A stretch of DNA of 34,222 bases from an uncultured Eubacterium sp. (GTDB taxonomy: Bacteria > Bacillota > Clostridia > Lachnospirales > Lachnospiraceae). The stretch's first letter is position 1, and the number at the start of each line of letters is the position of its first letter. The position numbers were made by a program, and so were the translations under genes. Of the stretch, positions 15,031-23,329 are shown one piece after another. The stretch is taken from NCBI GenBank assembly GCA_947178105.1, contig CAMWXD010000045.1:1-34222 (forward strand). Reading direction: 5' to 3'. The notes below the pieces were generated by a model that did no database searches, was not told the DNA's origin, and was given only the letters and a program-made list of their open reading frames with translations.

Positions 15031-17739
15031 ATGGAAGAAGCCTTATATTTAACCGACTTAATCGATATTTCCATTTTGCAGGAAATGCAGAATTCCTTTT
15101 CAAAAATGACAGGCATTGCCGCTTATATTACAGACCCGGACGGAAACTATGTCACAGGAGCGTCCTGCCAGACGGATTTTTGTTCCCAGTATACACGCGC
15201 TTCCAAAATCGGATACCAGCGCTGCCGTACATGCGATATTAACAGCGCCAAACATGCATCCAACAAGGGACAGGCAATCACATACCACTGCCATGCCGGG
15301 CTGCGTAATTTTGCAGCGCCGATTTTTATGGAAAACAAGCTGATCGGATGCCTGTTTGGCGGACAGTTTCTGGATGGGCCGCACGACGATGAGAAAATCA
15401 GGCATATCGCAAACGAACTCGGCATCGACCCGGAGGCATATGTGGCAGCTTACCACAAGCTTCCGTATATTCCAAGGGAAGACCTAAAGCGCGCCTCTTT
15501 GTTTTTACATACGATCACAAATGCGCTATCCAGCATCGCCTACCATAACTATGTGATTTTACAGGAAAATAACAAGATCAAACGCATTACGCATCTGAAA
15601 TCCGATTTCCTGGCAAATATGAGCCACGAAATCCGCACACCGATGAACGCCATTATCGGTATGGCTGAAATGGCGCTGCGTGAAGAACTGCCGCTTGCTG
15701 CGCACGATTATGTCAATCAAATCAAAAGTTCCGGCAAGAGCCTGCTCATGATTATCAACGACATATTAGATTTCTCCAAAATAGAATCCGGAAAAATGGA
15801 GATCACAATGGGCGAATACGAGCCGATGTCGATGATTAACGATATCGCCAATATCGTCATGTCGCATATCGGCAAAAAAAACGTACAGCTTATTCTGGAC
15901 ATATCGCCGGATATCCCGTACGGGCTGTTAGGAGACAGCCTGCGGATCAAACAGATCCTTGTGAACCTGACCAATAACGCGGTCAAATTTACAAAAGACG
16001 GCTATATTACGATCAAATGCGAACCATTTGCAATGAATCAGGATGAGATCGTACTTGAGACGACGATCCAGGATACCGGGATTGGGATTAAAAAAACAGA
16101 TATGGAAAAGCTGTTCCAGTCTTTCCAGCAGCTTGACAGCAAGCGCAACCGTAACCTGGAAGGCACCGGCCTCGGGCTTGCCATCAGCCAGCAGCTTTTG
16201 CATTTGATGATGGGTTCCATCCAGGTAGAGAGCGAATACGGCAAAGGCTCCCGGTTTTCTTTCAAACTGCCGCAGCGTATTACCCGTTCCAGGTCCTGTA
16301 TCACGATCAAAGACCCGCCTTCTGCCGTAGCCGGACTGATCGCGGACAACGTCGTACACGCGCAGTTAAAAAAAGATATCAAAAGGCTGCATATTACGTA
16401 CCATCCGCTGGACAGCGAACAGGACCTTCCTGACCTTGACCTGATTAAGGCAAGTTTTCTGTTTGTAGAAAAAGAGCTTTTTACAGACACCGTCAGGCAG
16501 TTTGTAAAAGAGCATCCTGTGATTACGGCTGTACTGATCCTGGACTTTTTCGATACTGCAGGCTTCGACAATGTACTGCCAAACCTGATGGTATTAAAAA
16601 AGCCGATTTATTCCTTAAACCTTTCGATTATCTTTAACCACGAAAGCGTAGATATGTACTACAACAATGTTATGGATGAAGATTATGAGTTTATCGCGCC
16701 GGAAGCACAGATCTTAATCGTAGATGACAATACCGTCAACCTGACCGTTGCAGACGGGTTGTTAAAGCCGCTGCAACTACAGATCGATACGGCAAAAAGC
16801 GGGAAAGAAGCGATCACCATGATCTCCGCCAAGCATTATGACCTGATCTTTATGGACCATATGATGCCGGACCTAAACGGGATCGAGACGACGCATATTA
16901 TCCGCCGTTTCCATGAAGAATACGCAAACGTGCCGATTATCGCATTTTCGGCAAATTCTTCTACCGAAATAGAGATGATGTTCTTAAACGAAGGACTGAA
17001 TGACTGCGTAGGCAAGCCTTTTGAACTGCGTATGCTGATCTCCAAGCTGAAACGGTGGCTGCCAAGAGAAAAGATCCAAAAGGTCAGTGAAGAAATGGAC
17101 CAACATCCGCAGCCGGAGCCGCAAAACTCCTCCATCTCGATCGAAGGGCTGGATACAGACGCAGCACTCAAGCTGCTCGGCAGCGAAGACCTGTTGTGGG
17201 CTGTTTTAAAAGACTATTACAAGGTGATCCGCAAAAAAGCAGACAGGATCCATGAACTGGAGCAGGCAGAAGACTGGAAAAATTATACGATCGAAGTCCA
17301 TGCTTTAAAAAGCGCTTCCAGGCAGATCGGCGCCACTGAGCTGTCCGCCCTCGCCGCCGACATGGAAAAAGCGGGAAACGCGAAGGATGCGCAGCTAATC
17401 CACCAGTATACCGGCTCCATGCTGGAACAATATATGCATTATAACCATATTTTAGCGCCTTATTTTATAGAAGAAGAGGCCGCATCCAATTCCGGTACAG
17501 TTATGACAGCCGAACAGCGCAGCCAGTCTTTTGCTGCGTTGCGCAGCGCAATCGACGAGCTGGATATGGACCGGATGGAAGAAGTCATCCAGGACATGGC
17601 GCTATATTACTATGAGGACTGGCAGATGGAATTGTTTAAGCAGCTCAAAAACGCTGCCTGGGAACTCGATGTAGATTCCTGCGAATCCATTCTCGCTGCC
17701 TGGGAAAATGAAGAGGCAAACCATGGAAATGCAAACTGA
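15031..17739 (+). CDS. PocR-sensor hybrid histidine kinase with receiver and HPt (kinase 1)
   Basis: A 902-residue soluble kinase with no membrane segment. Domains in order: a PocR sensory domain (residues 8-170) with conserved Cys51, Cys65, Cys68 and Cys87 (in HCHAGL); a HisKA domain with phospho-acceptor His199 (MSHEIRTPMNA); a HATPase with NLTNNAVKFT, DTGIGI and GTGLGLAI; a degenerate receiver (about 435-550); a canonical receiver (ILIVDDN, acceptor Asp609 in FMDHMMP); an HPt domain with His757; and a helical tail of about 70 residues. The arrangement permits an internal His-Asp-His relay. PocR domains elsewhere bind small metabolites such as diols. The ribosome site AAGGAAGGTG precedes the ATG. 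The gene overlaps kinase 2 by 17 bases, so translation is probably coupled. Confidence 0.95.
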   Translation: MEEALYLTDLIDISILQEMQNSFSKMTGIAAYITDPDGNYVTGASCQTDFCSQYTRASKIGYQRCRTCDINSAKHASNKGQAITYHCHAGLRNFAAPIFMENKLIGCLFGGQFLDGPHDDEKIRHIANELGIDPEAYVAAYHKLPYIPREDLKRASLFLHTITNALSSIAYHNYVILQENNKIKRITHLKSDFLANMSHEIRTPMNAIIGMAEMALREELPLAAHDYVNQIKSSGKSLLMIINDILDFSKIESGKMEITMGEYEPMSMINDIANIVMSHIGKKNVQLILDISPDIPYGLLGDSLRIKQILVNLTNNAVKFTKDGYITIKCEPFAMNQDEIVLETTIQDTGIGIKKTDMEKLFQSFQQLDSKRNRNLEGTGLGLAISQQLLHLMMGSIQVESEYGKGSRFSFKLPQRITRSRSCITIKDPPSAVAGLIADNVVHAQLKKDIKRLHITYHPLDSEQDLPDLDLIKASFLFVEKELFTDTVRQFVKEHPVITAVLILDFFDTAGFDNVLPNLMVLKKPIYSLNLSIIFNHESVDMYYNNVMDEDYEFIAPEAQILIVDDNTVNLTVADGLLKPLQLQIDTAKSGKEAITMISAKHYDLIFMDHMMPDLNGIETTHIIRRFHEEYANVPIIAFSANSSTEIEMMFLNEGLNDCVGKPFELRMLISKLKRWLPREKIQKVSEEMDQHPQPEPQNSSISIEGLDTDAALKLLGSEDLLWAVLKDYYKVIRKKADRIHELEQAEDWKNYTIEVHALKSASRQIGATELSALAADMEKAGNAKDAQLIHQYTGSMLEQYMHYNHILAPYFIEEEAASNSGTVMTAEQRSQSFAALRSAIDELDMDRMEEVIQDMALYYYEDWQMELFKQLKNAAWELDVDSCESILAAWENEEANHGNAN

Positions 17740-20416
17740 CTTAAACTTAATTGACCTGATTGATGCAGACACGCTTACAACGATTGAACAGGCATTTTGT
17801 GAAATGACAGATATGTCCGCCGGCATCTCAGACCCGCAGGGCATCCCTGTCACCGCACACTGCAATACGAGCGAATTCTGCCGCCTTGTCAAATCCTCCG
17901 CAGCCGGCCGTGCCCGCTGTGAACGGTGCGACAGGCAGGGTGCGGTTATGGCGCTGGAAAACCACGCCGCTGTATTTTACCGCTGCCATGCAGGGCTGAT
18001 CGACTTTGCCGCCCCAATTACGATCCAGGGCCAGATCCTGGGCACGTTTGTGGGCGGGCAGATCCTCATTGAACCGCCTGACGAAGGGAGAGCTTTGCTG
18101 CTTGCGCATGAGATCAACGCAGATCCGCAGGAATACCTGGCGGCGCTGCGCAAAATCCCGATCGTTACCGAGGAACAGATCAATGTCGCGGCTGAGTTTT
18201 TGTACGCCTTATCCAACATTCTCTCCAGCATCGGATGCAGCCGATACAGGATCCTGCAATCCAATATCGAACTGGAACATGCGACCCAGTCAAAATCAGA
18301 CTTCCTCGCAAATATGAGCCATGAGATCCGCACGCCGATGAACGCTATTATCGGCATGTCGGAGATGGCGATGCGCGAGCCGATCCCGCTTGCCGCAAAG
18401 GAATACATCAGCCAGATCAAAGCTGCCGGGCAGACACTTTTAACGATCATCAACGACATCCTGGACTTTTCCAAAATCGAGTCCGGGACAATCGATATCC
18501 ATGCAACCGAATATTCCCCGATGTCCTTAGTGGGCGATATTATCAATGCCATCACGACCCGCATCGGGACAAAGGACATTGAATTTATCGTAGATATCAC
18601 GCCTGACCTGCCGGAAGTGCTGTTAGGCGACCATATCCGCATCAACCAGATCATCCTCAACCTGACAAACAACGCGGTCAAATTCACAAAGCATGGCAGG
18701 ATCTGTCTCAGGATCTCCTATGCCCCGTCAGAAGATGAACAGATGCTGATGCTGCATGTTGATGTCGAGGACACCGGCACTGGTATCCGCGAAAAGGATA
18801 TTGACAAATTATTCGATTCTTTCCAGCGCGTAGACACACTGACCACACATAAAATCGAGGGAACCGGGCTGGGGCTTGCGATCACAAAACAGCTTTTGAC
18901 ACAGATGCAGGGCGATATCCAGGTAAAGAGCAGTTACGGCTCTGGGAGCTGCTTTTCCTTTTCGCTGCCGCAAAAAATCATACGCAGCAATCCGAGCGTT
19001 GTCGTTAAAGACCCGAAAAATATCAGTGCAGCCGGGCTGGTGAGCAGCCGCTATGCTTCCAGCCAGCTTCAGTTGGATGTGGAACGGCTGGGCGTATCTT
19101 ATCTGCCGATCCAGTCCGAACATTCACTCTCACTGCTGCTGAAATATAAGATCAACTATTTTTTTATCGAACATGTAATGTTTACTGATGAAGTGGAAGC
19201 ATTTGTGCGCAGCCACAGCGAGATCACCGCTGTCCTGATCGTCAGCTACCAAACGATCTTAGAATCCGACATTCCGCACCTGATCGTTATGAAAAAGCCG
19301 CTGTATGCCATGAATATCGCAGCCATTTTCAACCATGAGCTGTATACGGAGCTGCCAGAAGAAGATGAAGATCCGTTTGATTTTATCGCCCCGGATGCGA
19401 CCATACTGATCGTAGACGACAATGCCGTCAACCTGACGGTTGCCGCCGGCCTGCTCGAACCGCTGCATATGCAGATCGATACCGCGTGCAGTGCGCAGGA
19501 CGCCATTGAGAAAATTGCACGGCACGCATATGACCTGATCTTTATGGATCATATGATGCCGGAAGTGGACGGCGTAGAAGCGACTCATATTATCCGCCGT
19601 TTCTACACAAACTATAACAACGTGCCGATCATCGCGCTGTCCGCCAATGCCGTAGACGGCGCCGAGAAACTGTTTTTAAAAGAGGGCATGAATGATTTCG
19701 TGCCAAAACCGATCGAGCTAAAAGTCATCCTTTCCGCGCTGCGCCGCTGGCTGCCGCAGCAAAAAATACAGCCTGCCGCGCCAAACAGCTCCGGCAGTAA
19801 GGACAAGACACTTTCCGTCCAGATCGATGAACTGGATACAAAAGCAGCATTAAAACTTTTGGGCAGCGAAAAGCTGTTTTGGGATGTCTTAAAAGACTAT
19901 TTCCTTGTCATTTCAAAAAAAGCTGCCCTGATCGAAGAATTAGAGCAAAAGGAAGACTGGAAAAATTACACGATCGAAGTCCACGCCTTAAAAAGCGCTT
20001 CCAGGCAAATCGGCGCTATCGAGCTTGCCGACCTTGCCGCCCGCATGGAGCAGGCAGGAAACGAAGGCAACGCCGCCCTGATCCACTATACAACCCCGCG
20101 GCTGTTAGAGCAATACCGCTCCTTTGAGACGATCTTGCAGGAATATTTCCACAAAGAAGCAGACGAAGGAGACACCGGCACGTTAAAGCCGCTCGCTGCA
20201 CCGGAAGATTTGCAGCAGTTTTTCGCAATGCTGCGCTTTGCCTTTGAAAACCTGGACATGGACCAGATGGAAGAAGCAATCGAGACGATGAAACAATATT
20301 CTTATGCCGACAGCGAAAAAGAACTGTTTGAGCAGCTATGCGGCGCTGTCGCAGAGATCGACACAGATGCCAGTGAAGATATTATTAAAATGTGGGAAAC
20401 GAAGCTGAAAAAATAA
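17723..20416 (+). CDS. PocR-sensor hybrid histidine kinase with receiver and HPt (kinase 2)
   Basis: An 897-residue paralogue of kinase 1, colinear over its whole length. It has a PocR domain with the same four-cysteine pattern (FCR, RCERC, RCHAGL), HisKA with His200, HATPase (NLTNNAVKFT, DTGTGI, GTGLGLAI), a pseudo-receiver, a receiver with Asp609 in FMDHMMP, HPt with His754, and a helical tail. I chose the ATG at 17723 because AAGAGG stands 6 bases before it. An ATG five codons earlier has a poorer site. The start lies inside the end of kinase 1. The sensor domains of the two kinases differ much more than their catalytic parts, suggesting duplication followed by divergence in ligand range. 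A strong terminator follows. Confidence 0.95.
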   Translation: MEMQTDLNLIDLIDADTLTTIEQAFCEMTDMSAGISDPQGIPVTAHCNTSEFCRLVKSSAAGRARCERCDRQGAVMALENHAAVFYRCHAGLIDFAAPITIQGQILGTFVGGQILIEPPDEGRALLLAHEINADPQEYLAALRKIPIVTEEQINVAAEFLYALSNILSSIGCSRYRILQSNIELEHATQSKSDFLANMSHEIRTPMNAIIGMSEMAMREPIPLAAKEYISQIKAAGQTLLTIINDILDFSKIESGTIDIHATEYSPMSLVGDIINAITTRIGTKDIEFIVDITPDLPEVLLGDHIRINQIILNLTNNAVKFTKHGRICLRISYAPSEDEQMLMLHVDVEDTGTGIREKDIDKLFDSFQRVDTLTTHKIEGTGLGLAITKQLLTQMQGDIQVKSSYGSGSCFSFSLPQKIIRSNPSVVVKDPKNISAAGLVSSRYASSQLQLDVERLGVSYLPIQSEHSLSLLLKYKINYFFIEHVMFTDEVEAFVRSHSEITAVLIVSYQTILESDIPHLIVMKKPLYAMNIAAIFNHELYTELPEEDEDPFDFIAPDATILIVDDNAVNLTVAAGLLEPLHMQIDTACSAQDAIEKIARHAYDLIFMDHMMPEVDGVEATHIIRRFYTNYNNVPIIALSANAVDGAEKLFLKEGMNDFVPKPIELKVILSALRRWLPQQKIQPAAPNSSGSKDKTLSVQIDELDTKAALKLLGSEKLFWDVLKDYFLVISKKAALIEELEQKEDWKNYTIEVHALKSASRQIGAIELADLAARMEQAGNEGNAALIHYTTPRLLEQYRSFETILQEYFHKEADEGDTGTLKPLAAPEDLQQFFAMLRFAFENLDMDQMEEAIETMKQYSYADSEKELFEQLCGAVAEIDTDASEDIIKMWETKLKK

Positions 20417-20436
20417 CTGTGCCAGCAGCCTATTTT

Positions 20437-20469
20437 AAAATGGCGGAAGAGGATGCTTCCGCCATTTTT
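20437..20469 (+). terminator. Terminator of the phosphorelay operon
   Basis: A 13-pair stem AAAATGGCGGAAG/CTTCCGCCATTTT (20437-20449 with 20456-20468) closes a six-base loop, with T continuing after it. It begins 20 bases after the stop codon of kinase 2. Confidence 0.9.
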
Positions 20470-20577
20470 GTGTTTTGCTCAGTTTTTCCTGCAACATAGA
20501 CAAAAGATACCGAAAAAAATACGGTATATTCCAAAGCTCTTTTAAAACAGCAGCGGTTTTGCTATGATAAGTATACA
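20470..20577. other. AT-rich spacer left of the inverted-repeat element
   Basis: No gene is seen here. There is a small stem ATACCG...CGGTAT around an A-rich loop (about 20508-20526) and a TATGAT box near 20563 that could serve as a -10 for a transcript entering the inverted-repeat element. No convincing -35 box was found. Confidence 0.4.
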
Positions 20578-20728
20578 GCGGTTAAATAAGCGCCTTTCGT
20601 AACCCTCTGAATTTTCACATGCGTCGTTGCAGCTAGTCAATGCAGCCACTTACTTACAACTACGATTCTTGCCCCCATCTTTCCTGTGCAGATTTATCTG
20701 GTTACAAGCAAGGCGCTTATTTAACCGC
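20578..20728. repeat. 151-base element with 19-base perfect inverted repeats
   Basis: GCGGTTAAATAAGCGCCTT (20578-20596) recurs exactly inverted at 20710-20728. Inside, GTAACC (20599-20604) pairs with GGTTAC (20700-20705), and CGTCGTTG (20622-20629) nearly pairs with CAACTACG (20657-20664). So the whole unit can fold into one long interrupted hairpin. It starts 5 bases after the metH stop and lies between convergent transcripts, already behind the kinase terminator. No T run follows on either strand. No clear target duplication is seen. It could be a miniature inverted-repeat transposon, a structured RNA or a 3'-end stabiliser. Confidence 0.8.
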
Positions 20729-20733
20729 CTGCT

Positions 20734-23259
20734 TCAGCGTAAGAGCCTTTCGACTAACTTCACGCAGTCCGCCGCATCTTTCGAATAACCGTCCGCGCCG
20801 ATCTCCTCCGCAAAGCCTGGCGTAATGGCTGCGCCGCCAATAATGACCTTTCCTGCAAAATTTCTTTCTTTTGCGAGCTGCACAACCTCCTGCATCCGCA
20901 TCATCGTCGTCGTCATAAGCGCGGACAGTCCAATGATTGCCGCATCTTCCTCAATCGCAGCCGTTACGATCGTCTCCGCTGCGACATCCTTGCCAAGGTC
21001 AATCACATGATAGCCATAATTGCGCAGCATCAGTACAACAAGGTTTTTGCCGATATCATGGATATCGCCCTCCACCGTAGCGACTACGAGTGTGGCAGAC
21101 TCTTCTTCCCTGCCGTTTCGTTCAATCTTCGGCTCCAAATATTCGATCGCCGCTTTCATCGCATTTGCACTGGCAATCAACTGGGGCAGGAAATATTTCT
21201 GCGCGTTAAACAGCTCGCCCACTTCATTAATCGCTGGAATCAAATACTGGTCAATCACCTGCTCCGGCTTTGTCCCCCGCGCTAATTCCTCTTGCGCATA
21301 TGCTACAATGCTCTTTTTCTCGCCCTGCAATACTGCGCGGTAAACCGGAGCGGACTGTACGGACAAATCCTGGCCGGCTGCGGACGCTGGCAAGGCGCCG
21401 GATTTTCCGGTACCTTCCGCCCCGGCACCCGCCGCAAGCGTGCCTGCCCAGCTTGTACTTGCGGTTTTCTCATTCGCAAGCTGTCTTTGTTTTTCCTGCT
21501 CCAGTTTTTCCTGCTTTTGCTTATATGCCTGCATCCGGTTAATATAAAAAAGGTCGCTGCCATCTTTATGCAGCAGCATATCCGCAGCCGCAGCCGTATT
21601 CATCAAAAGATCCTGCGACGGGTTCGCAATCGCCATCGTAAGCCCACGCGCAATCGCCATCGTCAAAAACGCAGTATTGACAAACGAACGCTCCGGCAGC
21701 CCAAAGGAAATGTTGGACAGCCCGCAGATCGTCGCAAGCCCAAGCTTTTTGCTGCAATAGCTGATCGTATCCAGGCACTCCAGCGCTGCCTTTGGATTCG
21801 CCCCCACGGTCGCCACCAGCCCGTCTACGATGATATCTTCCTTTGCAAATCCCTGGCGGAGCGCTTCGTCTAAGATCGTATGCACGATCGCGTGCTTGTC
21901 CTCCAACGTTTCCGGCAGGCCCGCATCCGACAGCGGCAGCAGGATAAACATTGCTCCATATTTTTTTGCAATCGGCAAAAGCCGCTCAAATTTTTCCTTT
22001 TCCAGAGAAATGGAATTGATCAGCGCGCGTCCCGGATACACCCTGAGCGCGGCTTCGATCACTTCAATATAGCTCGAATCGATGCACAGCGGGCAGTCTA
22101 CTGTTGTCGTTACCTCATAAACAGCCTCCAGCATCATCTGCTTTTCATCGATCCCGTTCATCCCCATATTGATATCCAATACGCAAGCGCCGTTTTCCTC
22201 CTGCTCTCTCGCCATAGCGCGTACCAGTTCCAGGCTGCCCGCCCGAAGCTGCTCCTGTAATTTTTTCTTTCCGGTAGGGTTTATCCGCTCCCCGACAACC
22301 TGAAACCCTCCGTCCAGCGCAATCTCCACAACCTTTCTCTCAGAAGCCAGCACACGCCTTGCCTCCGTCCGGATTGGCAGGCGCCCGCAGCCCTTTGCCG
22401 CATCCGCAAGCGCCCTGATATGTGCCGGCGTCGTCCCGCAGCAGCCGCCCAAAGCAGCCGCTCCGGCTTCGATCAGCTTCTTTCCTGCCTGCGCAAATTC
22501 CTGCGGGGTTGTCTTATAGACCGTACGCCCGTTTTCCAGTTCCGGCAGCCCGGCATTTGGCTTTGCAAGGATCGGGATATTTGCATAAGCATACATCTGC
22601 TCTACGATCTCTACCATCTCCATCGGGCCTGTCGAACAATTCAGCCCAACCGCGTCCGCCCCCAGGCTTTGCAGGACTACAACTGCCGTCTCCGGGTTTG
22701 TCCCAAACAGCGTCCTGCCGTCATCCTCAAACGTCAGGCTTGCCATAACCGGAAGCGAACACGTCTCCTGAATGGCAATTACCGCCGCCCTCGTCTCCTG
22801 CAGGCTCATCATCGTCTCCACAACAAACAGGTCAACCCCGGCATCATACAACACCTTTGCCTGCTCCTTATAGACCTCCACCAGATCTTCAAACTGCAAT
22901 TCTCCCAACGGATAGAGCTGCTGTCCGGTCATCGTCAGGTCACCCGCCACAAACGCCCTTCCCTGCGCAGCTTCCTTTGCCAGCCGCACCAGGCTCGTAT
23001 TCATAGAAACAAGCTGGCCCGCCAGCCCATACTCCGCCAGCTTGATCCTGTTTGCGGTAAACGTCGGCGCATACAAAATCTGCGTGCCCGCCTCCACATA
23101 GCTGCGCTGGAGCGAACGCATCACATCTGGATGCTCCAGGATCCACTGCTCCGGGCAGACATTCCCCGGCATCCCTGCCTGCTGCAAATTCGTGCCAGTC
23201 GCACCGTCCAAAAGGACAACGCCCTGATCGAAAAGATTACGAAATTCCTGTTTTGTCAT
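20734..23259 (-). CDS. metH: Cobalamin-dependent methionine synthase without reactivation domain
   Basis: An 841-residue enzyme that moves a methyl group from methyltetrahydrofolate through cobalamin to homocysteine. Domains: homocysteine-binding barrel with zinc cysteines Cys208 (GLNCS) and Cys273/Cys274 (GGCCGTTP); pterin-binding barrel (GERINPTGKKKL, DINMGMNGIDEK); a four-helix cap; and a cobalamin domain with EGDIHDIGKN, His734 being the cobalt ligand. The C-terminal AdoMet-binding reactivation domain of the 1200-residue enterobacterial enzyme is absent, so a separate activation protein is expected elsewhere. An Ala/Gly/Ser-rich low-complexity linker occupies about residues 583-640. Only 70 bases separate it from the upstream gene. 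I saw no S-box or cobalamin riboswitch there, but a TATAAT (23293-23298) is present without a well-spaced -35. Confidence 0.93.
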   Translation of the reverse strand: MTKQEFRNLFDQGVVLLDGATGTNLQQAGMPGNVCPEQWILEHPDVMRSLQRSYVEAGTQILYAPTFTANRIKLAEYGLAGQLVSMNTSLVRLAKEAAQGRAFVAGDLTMTGQQLYPLGELQFEDLVEVYKEQAKVLYDAGVDLFVVETMMSLQETRAAVIAIQETCSLPVMASLTFEDDGRTLFGTNPETAVVVLQSLGADAVGLNCSTGPMEMVEIVEQMYAYANIPILAKPNAGLPELENGRTVYKTTPQEFAQAGKKLIEAGAAALGGCCGTTPAHIRALADAAKGCGRLPIRTEARRVLASERKVVEIALDGGFQVVGERINPTGKKKLQEQLRAGSLELVRAMAREQEENGACVLDINMGMNGIDEKQMMLEAVYEVTTTVDCPLCIDSSYIEVIEAALRVYPGRALINSISLEKEKFERLLPIAKKYGAMFILLPLSDAGLPETLEDKHAIVHTILDEALRQGFAKEDIIVDGLVATVGANPKAALECLDTISYCSKKLGLATICGLSNISFGLPERSFVNTAFLTMAIARGLTMAIANPSQDLLMNTAAAADMLLHKDGSDLFYINRMQAYKQKQEKLEQEKQRQLANEKTASTSWAGTLAAGAGAEGTGKSGALPASAAGQDLSVQSAPVYRAVLQGEKKSIVAYAQEELARGTKPEQVIDQYLIPAINEVGELFNAQKYFLPQLIASANAMKAAIEYLEPKIERNGREEESATLVVATVEGDIHDIGKNLVVLMLRNYGYHVIDLGKDVAAETIVTAAIEEDAAIIGLSALMTTTMMRMQEVVQLAKERNFAGKVIIGGAAITPGFAEEIGADGYSKDAADCVKLVERLLR

Positions 23260-23329
23260 GGTTTTCTCTCCTGCCTTTTCTTTTTTGCTGCTATTATACT
23301 ACCACAGTTGCCGTGCCCCGGCAAGATGT

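Noticed and set aside
20578..20728. Integron attC site, because the repeat arms contain GTTAAAT and ATTTAAC.
   Set aside because: The order is inverted relative to attC (which runs RYYYAAC ... GTTRRRY), the arms are perfect over 19 bases, and there is no integrase or cassette-like gene nearby.
23260..23329. Cobalamin or S-box riboswitch before metH.
   Set aside because: The spacer is only 70 bases and contains just a small TTGCCG...CGGCAA stem and a TATAAT box.
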